Shown here in pieces: positions 37,093 through 49,722 of a stretch of DNA of 64,000 nt. The notes below the pieces were generated by a model. It was given only the letters and a program-made list of their open reading frames with translations, was not told the origin of the DNA and made no database searches. A program made the translations under genes and the position numbers. Positions within the stretch are counted from its first letter, which is position 1, and the number at the start of each line of letters is the position of its first letter. Source of the stretch: Neospora caninum Liverpool (lineage: Eukaryota > Apicomplexa > Conoidasida > Eucoccidiorida > Sarcocystidae); assembly GCF_000208865.1 (NCBI RefSeq), contig NC_018387.1, positions 1,364,001-1,428,000 on the forward strand, in the 5' to 3' direction.

Positions 37093-38734
37093 TGCCTTGG
37101 CTCTTTTAGCATATATATGCGCGCCGATCCCCAGCTTACTTCGACACCTATTCTTAGTTCGAAGCCGTCGTCCAAGCGCTTCCTCGGTATCTCTGAACAG
37201 ATACACGTGGAGATCCAGGCCATACACGAAGACAGATGCAGTCTTGAGCAACGGAAAAACCAGTCTGAAGGGGGACAGAGAGCTCGAACAACTGTCCAGG
37301 GCGCGCGTGGAGAACACGGAAGCGGCAAATGTCGCCTCTAAAAAACACTTCACAGAAAAGGAAACAGGCGCGGACCTTGCGCAGCGCCTTATCACTCAAG
37401 AGAGACCTCTCGAGTCAGATACATGGACAGGTGCCGATGAATAGCGTCAGGCGCAGGCGAGGCGCACAAGAAAAAATCGTCTGGTCGCTAGGTCAGGTCG
37501 AACCCGCAGCGGGCAGAAAGAAGTGCATATCGGTTTTGTGAGCCTCGCGACTATTCATAGCTAATCTCAAGAAAGGACTGAAGATGTTATTGATTTGCCC
37601 TTTTTTGGGGACGCGTGCGTCCTCTGTGTCTGAAAACACCTAAAGAAACGAAGTGCGAATACAACGACGGAAGAAAAGCAAGTTCACGCCACTCCCATTA
37701 TTTGCCATTCGTGCCTCACATCAGAGTAAACTTTGGAGCGGCAGTTGTATCACATGCTTTGTGTGTCACTAGTTGCACCAGAACGGCACCTCCTAACATT
37801 CCCTTGAATTTCAGGCTAGTTGCGAACAGCATCGATAGCCGCTACGGAGACGCACAAGAATGATCTCCGCGGATCTGGAAAACAATGATGCGTCCACTGT
37901 TCAAATCAAAGGGTCGTCAACGAAACCTTTGTTAACGAGAACAAAATACTATTAGCGAGCTCGTACACATTAATACGCTTGATGCGCAACAGGGAAACGC
38001 GTGAACCGTGGTCCCCCCCTTTCGGAGTATTATCCCTCAAAGAAGGACGATGCCACGGAATGAGGGCAGCAGGAGTTTTGCAAGCACACAGCAGAAGAAG
38101 AATTATTTTTCAACGTTTCCACGGATTCGACAGCAGGTAATTCTCCTTGGACGCCGAGCATGCAAGGCGCCCGGTTGCGTGCCAGTTTCGGCAGGATCGT
38201 CCATTGGTGTGAGGACGAAAAAAGCAACTCTTTGGGCAAAGGCGCTGCCTAGAAGTTCTCGCGCATGCAGTAAGAAAAAGTCGCGATGCTCTCTGGAATG
38301 AGTCGAACCGCGCATACAGACAAACATACATTCACAAGTTTAACGAAGCAAGCACACCCACACGAGGGGATGAGTAAAACGTTTCGCCACACTGTACGAC
38401 AGAAGATTTCCGTAGGCGGGCGAGAGTTGGGTGTTCCGTTTTTCCAACACAAGTCTCAAGACGGCTCATGACGCGGTGGTATGGAAATTCCACTCTTTGC
38501 TGTACTATGATAAAAAACGTGTACACTTCTCAAACAAAAGTATGATACCAGTGCGTTGGTTGCACATCGATGCCGTCCGCTGTGTTGGGCGGGTTGATAC
38601 ACAAGGCGCGAATCTCTTCAGGCTGATGATCGTTGCTCTAAATTTGTGAGTTGTTTATGAGAACAGCCCACTTCCAGAGGCGAAAGTCTTCAAAGGAATG
38701 TGTCTTTTTTTGTTACGGTGCTCCTCGTGTACAG

Positions 38735-39371
38735 GTTTTCACATAGATCCGAATGCACAGCCCGGCTTTTTCTGCGCTAGATTCAATGAGGTGCGTGTGT
38801 ACCAGTAGCCAACTACGCCTCTCACCATTCAGTTTGACACGGCGAGGTTGCGTTAGGGTCGGGCCCTTCCACTTGCGTTGTTCCATTTGCACAGCATACC
38901 GCGTCTCACCACGACAGCCAGAGAAACTGCACTTCAGAGCATCTTGTGTCTGTCTTTTGCCGCATGGAGCAGTCGTGACGCAACCGTCCTACTACGAATC
39001 GGTGAGTTATATTTCAATCCCCCTTGCTCTTTGCCTTGAAGATTGAGGGCAACAACTTTGAGTTCGCATGTGACAACCCTCATGGATCCCTGCCAGGGTG
39101 GTACCTGGAGTCCTGCTTCGCGTCACATTCGCTTGGTCAGTGCAGGACAATACCCTTTTGGCACTCACTCGGCTTCTCGCAAAAAAGCTCGTCTAGCTGT
39201 GTAAAGAAGACTGTGTCCACTGGGGTGACGCACTGTTCAGCAGTCACCGGCTCCACGAACTGCGGCTCTCTCACAGGTTCACGTATGGTACAATACAGCG
39301 TACATTACTTCTTCAACTCACTCGTGGTTTATGTGACCTGGTTCCTCCCCCAGTCCTGGAACCCCACTTGA
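38735..39371 (+). CDS. Candidate Cys-rich exon cluster (gene fragment or pseudogene)
   Basis: Three open segments join in phase: 38735-38790 (acceptor tgtacag, donor gtgcgt; FHIDPNAQPGFFCARFNE), 38918-39001 (PEKLHFRASCVCLLPHGA ending YYES) and 39042-39371 (starting IEGNNFEFACDNPHGSLPG, ending in a hydrophobic stretch before TGA). The pattern of a GN-F-F-C strand followed by a second Cys recalls SRS or 6-Cys (s48/45) surface domains, but no complete six-Cys set is visible. The last intron would be only 40 bases, which is suspiciously short, and no start exon was found. It may be a decayed surface-antigen gene or chance. Confidence 0.3.
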
Positions 39372-40880
39372 ATTATAGGATGCCAACGCGGAGCTGCGAC
39401 ACTCCAGAAAGCTACGCGCCCGGTTTTTAGGTGTTCAGTGGTGCGCATCTCAAGTGTGACAGCCCATATGCTTATGCCCATGATTGCGACGCAGACGTAA
39501 ACTAGCCGAAGAAAGAATAGGTTCTTTCAGGATAGTGCTAGTGAGGCTGTGAACACGCACAAAGGTTCTCCACTGCAGGTGTGTTAGCGAAAGGTGGAAG
39601 AAAGACTAAATTCCCAACAGTATAGGCCGGAGGAAGCCTCCGAGTACGAGGCTCTTGATTGGAACATAGCAAAAACGGTTATATGATGATTTGAAACTGC
39701 TATCATTATCTCTGTCAGTCGAAGTACCTCTCCAACTCTGTTCAGTGGAGCCCGCAAGAAAGCAGCTGCATACTTGATAACTGTATTCGAGCGATAACAT
39801 ATCTCTTGACTGGTATACGTTTGTGCGCACGGTGACAGGCCGTATGCGATGTGCATTACCCTAAATGAGAACCTACAAAGACCAAAAAATTCACCTGGAG
39901 CTCTAAGCTGTCTGAGAGAGCGCCCCCTACACCGCTCACCGCCATGAATCCAGACTGTTATGCTTCCCCCGGAAAGGCGGCAGTACAGCGGGAACAAGAC
40001 CACGTTCCACACACAGTGGAACCGCTTCACTTTTCCGCGAGATAAATTCATCATATATCGTGGGATACATTCTCTGCTGTCGCTTCTCTTCTCCCATTTC
40101 CTTTCGATCACTGTCCCGTACCTGTTCGACGGCAGGTCATCGATCAAATGCACAGCTAATCCCTGACGTATGTTCGCGAATACACGTAGAAAGTCGCATA
40201 TATGCAGACAAGCACTCACACCGACGTCTGTACATTTGTACTCTCATGTGGAAATGTGTGCACACCCAAAATTTCAACCATGTAACCAGCACTGGGAAGC
40301 TATTTCCCAAACACACTTTGCTCCCCTGCGCTGACGGTTTTCACATGTGTATTTTCTCTTAGCATCATCGTTTTCCATCGGGAAAGCGCCTCAGAAGAAA
40401 AAATTCGACCTGGAGAACACACCACCCCCCTCTACTCAGCCAAACGGACCTACAATCCCGCTTTTCTCTGATGTGCCGCAATAAACAGCTATGCCTTTCG
40501 ACTGGCTTGGTCATGCAGTCCCAACACACGGTGCCGTTTTTCTGAAGGCCGAGGAAACATCCACTCGGCGATCGAATTCGCGTAGCTAACACATAAGCAG
40601 GGTCTCCAGTACACTCTACTGTGTCGTCCAGGGCCTATGGTTTACACAATTCGTCGAAAGACACGTGATTGCGCATGCACCTGTATGCAAGTACAAACTC
40701 AATAAAAACCCGATATAATTCAGGCTTTGTCCGGGAAGTTGCAACCATATTTCTCCAGCTTATCAGAAATGTCGTCGAGTAGTGGCCTGGAATTTTAATG
40801 GGAAAACACAAGTAACAACAACGCAAGAACTCAGGTTATACTTTTGCTTTCCAAATACGGGTGCACGGCCTCTGGTCCCT
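39372..40880. other. Intergenic, nothing seen
   Basis: This lies between the candidate cluster and the stop codon of the GLTP gene. The short frames have no convincing splice context. The end nearest 40881 should be GLTP 3' UTR. Confidence 0.5.
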
Positions 40881-43167
40881 TCATCCAACGATATAATGTG
40901 TGAAATCGATGTGCTGCACGGTCTCAGCAACTTCACAACCTCTGCGGACGCCATAGAGGCAGCCAGCGGAGAATTAACATCCTGCCTTCTCCTGGAAGTC
41001 CTCGCTACTCTTTAGATGTTCCGCGTTTCACAGTTAAAATTCCTCACCTGCAGACTTCCGACAGCTCTCTCGCGTGGGCTTCGATGCTGGCTTCGTCTTC
41101 GAAACCGAGCTTTCTGTATCGCAGAAAACATGGAAAACGGAATAGAGATAGGGCGTTCTTCAGGTCCCACAGTTTCCAATGTTTCTCATTCCGTAACGGC
41201 AAATCTACAACACAGTTGCCGGCGGTGTAATCAAGCTCTGGTACGCAACAGTACAGAAATACCACGATCAAAACCGGTCGCCAGGTGGACGATTTTGAGT
41301 CAAAAGTCATATATATATATATATATATATATATACATGCATTTACATGTGCGTGTGCATGAGCATCTATCGATAAGTATCTGGCTATCTGTATGGATTC
41401 TCTTAAAATAGTACAGGCATTATTTATGCAGATGAATACTACAAGTCTGAAGACTCACTTGCATAGATCTTCCCGGCTCGGGCAAAGATTGAAAGCCAAA
41501 GAGACAACGTTCGAAACCATGAAGCCTGTTCGACAAAAGGAGCACTCCCGCATCACAAACACCAGGCACATGGAGCTGACGAACATTGACAGGAGACGGA
41601 GAAGAACAGGAACGAGAGCAAAAGTCTGCAGCCTGATGGAAAGAAAAGATCTGAGAGACTTCGAACCTCAGGTGTGGCCTTGCCTCCTCGAGGCGTACGC
41701 AGCCGCTCCGTGTGCAGCTGAAGAGACGCGAGATAAAGAAGCGCAGAGGGACAAAGCACATGGCGGGAAAGCGGTTGCGAAACGCGTGGGGCGAATCTTT
41801 CCAAGTGCAATATGTAGCCTGTCAAAGAGCAGTTGATGTTTTTCACCAGCTGTGTCACCTACCGTGGTACGGTTTGAGGACGCATTGGTAAACCTCCGTG
41901 GCACACTCCTTTGCAGTTTTGTCTTTCATCTTAAAAATGACGTTTTCAAGGAATCCAACGATAAAGTCCAAGGCCCGTTTCATCCACAGCAGATTCTTGA
42001 CTCCGTTGTTTGCATCTTTCCGCAAGAACGCAACCCCGTTCTTCTTTATCTCGTACGAAATCATCATTTCTACCGTCACGGGCCCGACATCAGGTTCCGC
42101 AGCTCGCTCCCTCTCGACTGCTTCCTTCAACTTCGTGCTCGAGTTTTTGAGATCTTTCTGAAGAACAGGTTGCATACGAAGACGTAGGCGAAGAAGACAA
42201 GCCGTCACTTGCGGAGCACAGTAGTCTTGTTATGCGTACCTACTGTGTTTTTCGATCAGCCCGCCTTGTGTGCGAGGACACTCCGAAGAAGCATATTCCA
42301 TGTACAGACGTACTTACGGAGGGAACTATGAGTAAATATAGGTAGAAACGTGTGTGGCTGCAGATACGTGCAACATAGATGCATGTGAACGCACATCAAA
42401 CGGAGAACGACCTAGCAAGTGTCTTTCCCTGCACCAACACGCGACTGCATCCCCACGTCTTCCAGCACCTTTTCGTAGGGAGCCTTTGCATGTCGTGTCA
42501 CGAACTAAGACGCCTTCTTCCTATTGTCACTTGAGGGCTCAGCAGCGTCTAACATCTCGAATATAGCTTTGCTTCGCTACTGTCTAAGCGCCGCCATGAC
42601 CACAACTTCAGATTATATGAAAAGACCCAAAGCGACGCCTGGAACTCACTCGTCGACGAATGCATACATGTATACCCATGGGCACGTAAATATGTGCGTG
42701 CTTGTATATGGTCATGTACTGGCGTGTGAACGGGCGCATTTCTTAATACGTACATAGATACGTGTAACTGACCACACAGTTGCGTCAGCATACAGTTGCT
42801 TATTCATTCACTGTCGGAAATTGTTCAGGGGGCAACGTCAACGACCCCTTTTCCTTCTGCGATTTCGTTTGATTACCTTCAAAACATTCGCGACCATCCC
42901 GGCACCGAAGAAGGTGTCGTATACGGGAATTATCGTCGTCGCGACGTCGGCCAACGGCTCTGCAGAAAGTTCAAACTCAAAAAGGCTGCCTCCCTCCCTC
43001 AGACTGTTGACGCAGGGGAAAGCGGTACGCCCGTCGGCGGCATGCGAGAACCACACACATCTTATCGTTGAACAACTGGAAGCGGGGGGCGATGAGATAG
43101 AAAACACATGCTTACAAAGATTTGCATATATGAATGCAGGGATAAAAACAGATGTCCGCACAGATAC

Positions 43168-43206
<39 letters not shown>

Positions 43207-43753
43207 GATATGTGGGGGTATTCCTAAGTGGATATGTACCGGTATATATGTCTCTGTATACTCATACACAAGTTTACGAACATGTGTAAGGAGTGCAAGA
43301 TGCCTGAAACGCAGCTACATATCCTCATTTGGGCAAGCAACTTCTGATGAATGAACTAGCTGCGATCCGTGATATTCTGCGGCGATAGTATACAGGACGC
43401 ACAGACCGAGAAATGTTCGAAGCGCGAATATCCCGCGTGAACCTTGCATAACTGGCAGAGTTCTCGTTTTTGCCGTCCCGGTGCAAAAAAAATTAGCCAA
43501 ATGTGCTGTTAGCGCTATCGACAACCACAGAAAAAACTCAGGTGTACGTAACATGGAGCCAGAGCCGGGGTCCGGCACGACATATGAGTCCATATTTTTG
43601 GAAAATCGAAGTTTTCCCCGGAGTAAGTACAAGCGTACCGCAGAGAATCCCTCCATCGGGAGCTCGAGCCTTTGAAAAACCTGACCTTAGGGCGAGGAAG
43701 AGACCTTCTCCCTTGATAGGATTAGGGTCACCCCCGGCTGCAGCTGTGCTCAT
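40881..43753 (-). CDS. Glycolipid transfer protein (GLTP) family protein (6 exons)
   Basis: Exons, 5' to 3': 43753-43686, 43003-42877, 42157-41863, 41525-41459, 41113-41048 and 40941-40881 (TGA). All phases agree, giving 684 nt or 227 residues, close to the usual GLTP size of about 210. GLTP-fold proteins carry one glycosphingolipid or ceramide-phosphate between membranes in the cytosol. Matches along the fold: IIPVYDTFFGAGMVANVLK, then KDLKNSSTKLKEAV (the D-x3-N-x2-K head-group motif), LLWMKRALDFIVGFLENV (core Trp plus Lys-Arg), ATEVYQCVLKPYHGF (the YH motif with the binding His), and FNLCPSREDLC. In the head-group motif Asp and Lys are kept but Asn sits one place early and Ser occupies its usual site. 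The aromatic after His-Gly is Phe, not Trp. Specificity may therefore differ. The first exon (MSTAAAGGDP) rests mainly on phase agreement. Confidence 0.85.
41310..41334. repeat. (TA)n microsatellite in a GLTP-gene intron
   Basis: A TA run lies between exons 4 and 5 of the - strand GLTP gene. Confidence 0.9.
43170..43203. repeat. (TA)n microsatellite in the first GLTP-gene intron
   Basis: A TA run lies between exons 1 and 2 of the GLTP gene. Confidence 0.9.
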
Positions 43754-46710
43754 GTTGAAAGTTAGCGGGAGAGGACGATGTCAGGAGGGCAAGGGCCCCA
43801 GCAACAAAAAATAAAGATTCGGCTAGTCCTTCAAGAAACCACACTCAGGCTTCTCGGAACCTCAGCCGCCTTGTCCTGTAGTACGTACCGCTCTTCCGCA
43901 GCGCCTTGTTCCGAGTTGTGGTACAGACATATACGAAGACAGCGAACTCTTTTGACCGTGAGCCAGAATGGAGAAACCTCCCGTCAGAGCCCAGATAGAC
44001 TTAACAGGAGAGACATTTACTTCCGTGACGGCAAATCTTGACTTTGCCGTTCACGTGGCTTATAAATTCTGTGTCACAGTCAAACTGCTAGGGCACTGCA
44101 ATCCCTTCTTGCGGGTTTTGTTTCCCAGTCGACGACGTAGTCGCTGGTGTGCGGCAGGATGTCTTCTCGGGACCCCAGCCAGCTTCGACTTTTCTCACTC
44201 TTCTTCTGTTGGTGTCGAGAACCCCAACGCATCCACGGTGGACACAAGCGCAGCGGACAGAGACACCTGTTTGCTTGTTACAATCCACTAGTTTATTGCT
44301 GGCAAAAGAAGATCATCACACCCGTTTTTTAAATATCCCATAGTACATTGGTACAGTCGCCCTCCCCCCTCCTCCCATTCGACATCGCATTTCGCGTACC
44401 GCGCCCGCTCTAGCAACCGTAGACAGAGGACGGCGGCATTTTTTAAAAGACACCAAAACCGCGCACACGTCGTGAGCGCCCAAAAGTCAGCACTCAGGAA
44501 AAGGAGTTGCGCTGTCGTTCAGGCGGGTCGGCTGGTAGATGCTTTAACTGGGGGCGAGACACGTTTGTGTTTTGTCTCTGCCACACCTGAAGTCGACAGC
44601 GAAACGCTTTACCAGCAGACAGTCGACTCTCGCACGCCATGTGGTGCTTCACGTAAATTCTGGCGCCCTATACTCGCTGTCATGTTGCCATGACGTCTGT
44701 TTAAATAAAGAACGAGCTCACAGCACAGGAGATGAAAGTCGGGGGGATTGTTGTTTCAGCACTAGCTATGGCCTTCGGAATGTTCTTAACCAGAGGACAA
44801 TATGGACATGTCTGATGACATGATTGACGCAGAGGGCATACAGGTGGCACGGTAGTGCCTTCACCGGGTGCCCAACCCGCTGCAAGTACATGTGAACTCG
44901 CGGTTACGATGTTACCTTATACTCAGACAGCTAAACAACTCGCCTCAAATTAGTACACACGTAATATTGCCGCCAACGATTCGAGGTCCAGAAGTGACCT
45001 AGACGCGCTCAGCTATATCAATCGAGGCAACAGTTACAGGGAAATAGATGCGGTGGCGTCTGCCTCCACTCAGTTACGAAGAAACGCATGTATGCGTGTT
45101 CCATCGAGCGGAAACTTGCAGACGAAGCAATTTTTAAAGTGACACTTCTCGGGGACAACTCGGTACGTACGATTAATAACGATATACATCTTTTGATTGC
45201 GGGTGGATGGAACATCATTGTATGGTTCCGTCATCCTCCATGCAACTAAATGCAATCAGATCCTCTTTACCTCTCCACCGACCGAGCATGTTCTGAGCTC
45301 TGTTACTTCCGTAGGCAAAATTCTACGGCTGGGCACGAGAAAGGCTCTACGGTGAACAAGGCTTTCTCGAGGGGGTGCACACCGTCATGAACCGCATTCG
45401 GTCGGAAGAGCCCCTAAAGGAAGGTCGTCTGTAGGGAAGAGAATCACAAGCTGGAGAAATAAAATGGAGACCTCCAGATGGCTAGCTCGAGGAATGCGCC
45501 GCGGAAGGCAATGATTCGGATTGAAGGCAAAAAGCTACAGACCGGCGTTTTCTGTTTGAAGCACGTGATTCCCCCTTCAACTACCTAAAGAACCCTAGTT
45601 CGTTCTTCGCGAGTTGAGTGCAGCACAAGCGAATCAAATCCCCCGCTCATCACCTGCAAATAACACACGCTACGGCACGCCTTGTCACCGTGAGAAAACA
45701 CCGCATAAGAACTTTCAACGAAATATGCTGCTAAACAGGGCAAGAAATGGAGTGAGGGGGACAGAAGAGTAACTATCTTTAAACGGTTCCTCAAGATGCT
45801 ACGAGGTGCTGCAGTTGTCAGGTCCTACCACCCAAGTATCTATCCGATCAGTGCAATTCCAGTGACCTCAGCACGAGGAACACATTAACGAGCTAAGCAC
45901 GGACGAACGATTAACCGTGACGCCGCCGCATCACAAGGGGACCTTCCGAGGGTGAAGTAGTCCACTGTGCCCGCCCGATCGACCGTTTTAACAGGGTGGG
46001 ACCCGTTCTGCAGGGCTGCCACACTTTGGATAGGGCCATTCTCGAATGCTACCAACAGTCCTCTCCCCTTTCCTGGGACAATCCATCCCTTCAGAGTGCG
46101 TTCCAGGTAACACCGACATTACAACAACCCGTCCCAGCACAAGAGATTCGGTTGTGTATGAAGGCCTCAGGAGGATGGTTCTTTCTGGTGGCGAATCCCC
46201 TAATAAATATGACGGCCACTGTTCGTGTCTTTCGCTACGCTCTGCGTGGTCATCACCGCCACCACCCCACTGTTGCCAGGGTTTAAAACTTGGGACGTTC
46301 CATCCCGTTTCTCCGCGTTTTCTCTCCGGACTGCTCTGCGCATGCATTCAGCCTCTTTCGAGCCTGCATCTCGTCCGTCGTAAGTGCTTGAGAACGTAGA
46401 ACGTGAAAGGGACTGCGTTATCCACAAACGCAAAAACTAGCAAAACACGGGCTTGTTGGCCTGTTTTCGTGGGTTGGCTGTTGCTGTTTCATGTAAATTC
46501 ACAAGCACGAAGCCGCTTCTGTCAAAGTACACCGCTGTCTGCCGAACGGTGTGTTGTGCGTGTCAGGAAGAAAGCTTAGCTTCCTTGCCAAATCCTTCCC
46601 TGTTTACGTGGAAACAACGGTATCTGTAGCTTTTTTGCGAGGGACGCCAGTTGTTGAAAACCTATCGCTGTCAGGACGGTAAATGCGTGTTAGCATTTCG
46701 TAAAAGCATC
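43754..46710. other. Divergent intergenic region
   Basis: This 3 kb lies between the starts of the - strand GLTP gene and a + strand gene, so promoters for both are expected here. The short frames present lack splice partners. No coding or RNA gene was identified. Confidence 0.5.
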
Positions 46711-49700
46711 ATGTCGAGGACGGTGAAAGATTCCATGAATCCTCTTACATGGGAGTACCGCTTACACGGCAGCTGCTTCTCGCAGATGCGCGACCCCGGA
46801 GGCAATGGACGCGAGGCTCACTCGTTAAAGTATGAGGATAACGAATACGAATACAAGTACGTAAGAGAGCAAAACTTTGTTTTTTCTGCAGATGCGTTTC
46901 ACACTTCGTCTATCCATCGCGCCGTCGTCAAAGTTCTTCCTGTGAGGATGCGTCTCAACAAATACGCCGGACTCAGTTTTTGATAAGACTCGATCGCAAT
47001 GGGCACGGCTCCATGAAAGCAGATTCCGGCAAGCAGCAGGCGCTGTAGCCAGTTCAGCTTTTCTTCAGAGGACATCCACATGGCAAAACAGTTCCACCGA
47101 GACGTTTATACATGGGACAGACGCATATTACTTTTGCTTCGTGCACGTTGACGGCTTCCTAGAGGTGGGGTCTTGGTTGTAGTGTGCTACCGTGCTTAGT
47201 GGGGATGGTTTGGGAATGTCAGACGTAGGATAGATGTCGTGATTCAGTAGGTGAGTGACTACGCTTTGTTCGTCGTTCTGGTCTGTGTAGCTTTCGTACT
47301 GGTCGTTTGAATCGAAACAATTGATACTAGCCTTCGGTACTATAAGAAATGAATGAATACATTTCATACGAACGACGTGCACGTCACGCAACAGCTTTCA
47401 GGATAAACGAGCGACACAGGCAGCCATGTCGAGAATGCACTTGTTTTACTGAATGTGTTTGATTGTCATAAGCGAGCCCTACCTGGAAAACTGTTCACCT
47501 CAATGAAGCTCGGCAACACCTGTCCACAAAGCGTTTTCATCTGAGTGCGGTGTCTTGTTACAGTCTGGTGTACACTCACTATGTCTTTTGCATCACATAC
47601 TTTATTTCTAACAGAGATGTTCATTCAGGAGTTTTTTGAGCGTCTCCCTTTACATACGGTCAGCTGATGCTCAAGGAGCAATATCGCGAGGTAGAGGGCT
47701 TGAATTTATGATTGGCACCAGGCATGGGTTCCACAGACGCTGCATCGTGACCGTGACCGATTCAGAAGTGATGAGCCTCATACTGTTACTTCTTTCCTCT
47801 GAATGTGCTCACCATCTGTCTTTTCCAGAGACGTCACATTAACCAAGAAAGTAAGTCATGCATTGAGGTCGAACTTCCAGAAGCTGTCTCGGTAGGCAGA
47901 AGCGATTCATACTTCTGAAGCCTCTTCTTTTCCAAATTGTGTCTTTTTTGATGCAGCAGTACGACGTCTACAGAGAACAACTCAAGAAAAACCCTCGCAA
48001 GTTTATTGATGAAGACTACATGTATAACGTTTTGCAACTGCAGCAGACACCTGGCTGGGAACAGTACTATATTTACCCGTAAGTACCCCGGTGAGGGGTG
48101 TCGTGGTATACTAGGGGGTTTAACAACTGGTGAGGATATAGTTGAAAACTATACATACCACAGGTAGCGTTAATCTAAAGGTATCCTATGTGCTCATTAG
48201 CAGCATCCAGGGCAGCATCGTACTGAAAGACTGTTCGATTATGGTTCAGTCCCTCGAACAGCGAAAGGGCATGGTTGAACTGGGTATCGTATAGGTTCAA
48301 GTGGCTTCGTTTAATCAGGACGCATGTATCATCGTATGTTGAAGCATAAAGTCTGTCTACCAGACTAGTTTGTCTAACTGTCCCCGATTGTTACATATCC
48401 AAGTGTTGTCAGAAGCCCGTTATGGGGTGAGCTGCATTATAGATACTAACATAATGGAAATAGCGTCCTCCCAGAGGGAACACAAAGAAAGTAGAAAAGC
48501 AGGGCTTTGATATGAGTTCCCTCATAGTCAAAAAGTAACCGGACGTGTGCGGAATACATGCTGCAGGATGAACCCGCACGTGCTGTGCTTACGCCGGCCA
48601 AAGCGACCATCACCACAGGGTACCATTAATCCAGGTGGCCCCAATGTGAAGGCACGATAATTTCAAGGTCTTAGCAAGCTACCACGTCTACTGGGAGATA
48701 AGGAACTCGCCGTTCCATCGAATATCCTTCTTTTTCGTACCTAATGCGGTCGTGATGCACTTTGGAAAGCTCCTCCTTCCTACCGTTGTGTCGACGGATT
48801 AAGGATGAATGTCCGTACATGCTGGTTTATTGCATGGCTTTACCTCGGATACATGTTTACACAATGCGCTCAGGAATAACACATGTTAGTGTCAATTGCC
48901 TAACGACCATTTGGCATACCAGGCGGGACATGATTCGCGGGGTCGTTTCTTCCCCAGCAAAAACTTGTCACACTTCATGCACACTAATATGTTTCTGAAC
49001 TGACAGCCTTCTACGAAAAACCCAGATGACTGGGACCCCATCACCATAGTCCAGACGGCCAAAGTGAAGCAAGACGCACGGTTGCTGTCTCTCACTGGCG
49101 ATGGGCGGATGCTACGAATCTAGTTTCCCATATCGTGGCGGGCGACAAGGAACTAAAACAGTACGTGAATGCTAGGTCAAATAGGGGTCTTCGTTTCTTC
49201 AAACATATGCAGAGCTCTCACAGCAAAAACCTAGAGGAGCGGTGTTTCTTCTGAACCACCAGTGGGCACGATGATGGAAGAGATAGCAGCAACGCACGTG
49301 GCAGCAGCAATGCTTGCATTTCGGGCGACAACCGACGGCCGCAACTATAGAGATCCAGACCCTGTCTATGGCAACGAGCAAAGAAAACGCTAGCTTAGAT
49401 TGATTTTCATGGACCCACTCTAGCCTTCCAGGCCTCGAAGTAGCATTTGCATCCGCTGGTGGAAAGACGTCTTCCTCGCCGAATCTACAAGCTGATCGTA
49501 AGGCGTGGCCTGCGTGATTCCCACCGAGGTCGAGTTCTGTGTTGTTTTTTCAGAATAGCGGAAGACGAAATGAAAAAAGCGGTACCCACGGGCGAGTCCC
49601 TGGCCGCAGCGGACCCGCGTGAAGATGGTCCTGGGGGTCTGGTCTCCCACTACCGATTCGCTAAAGTGGATAAGACAGGGAAGAACGCGCAGTTGGTGTA

Positions 49701-49722
49701 CACACGTCCTGGTTGTTCATAA
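46711..49722 (+). CDS. Small multi-exon protein of unknown function
   Basis: Exons: 46711-46856, 47829-47850, 47957-48078 and 49554-49722 (TAA), giving 459 nt or 152 residues with all phases matching. The start ATG 46711 opens MSRTVKDSMNPLTWEYRL. The joined middle reads EYEYKDVTLTKKQYDVYR, then NPRKFIDEDYMYNVLQL and GWEQYYIYP. The last exon (IAEDEMKKAVPTGESLAAAD) follows a strong ttgttttttcag. A competing last exon at 49007-49123 reads NPDDWDPITIVQTAKVKQD to a TAG, but joining it directly to 48078 breaks the frame, so a phase-shifting mini-exon would be needed. The first donor also has a neighbour four bases downstream (46857 against 46861); only the first keeps the frame. It is polar with no signal peptide or membrane segment, and no family was recognised. 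Its 3' part lies inside the segmental duplication. Confidence 0.6.

Noticed and set aside
38735..39371. Calling the Cys-rich cluster an SRS gene
   Set aside because: There is no signal peptide and no full six-Cys domain, and one 40-base intron would be needed; kept only as a low-confidence candidate.
48892..49095. - strand open frame conserved in both duplicates (also 53810-54028)
   Set aside because: Conservation follows from recent duplication; the frame is antisense to a candidate + strand exon and has no start or splice context.
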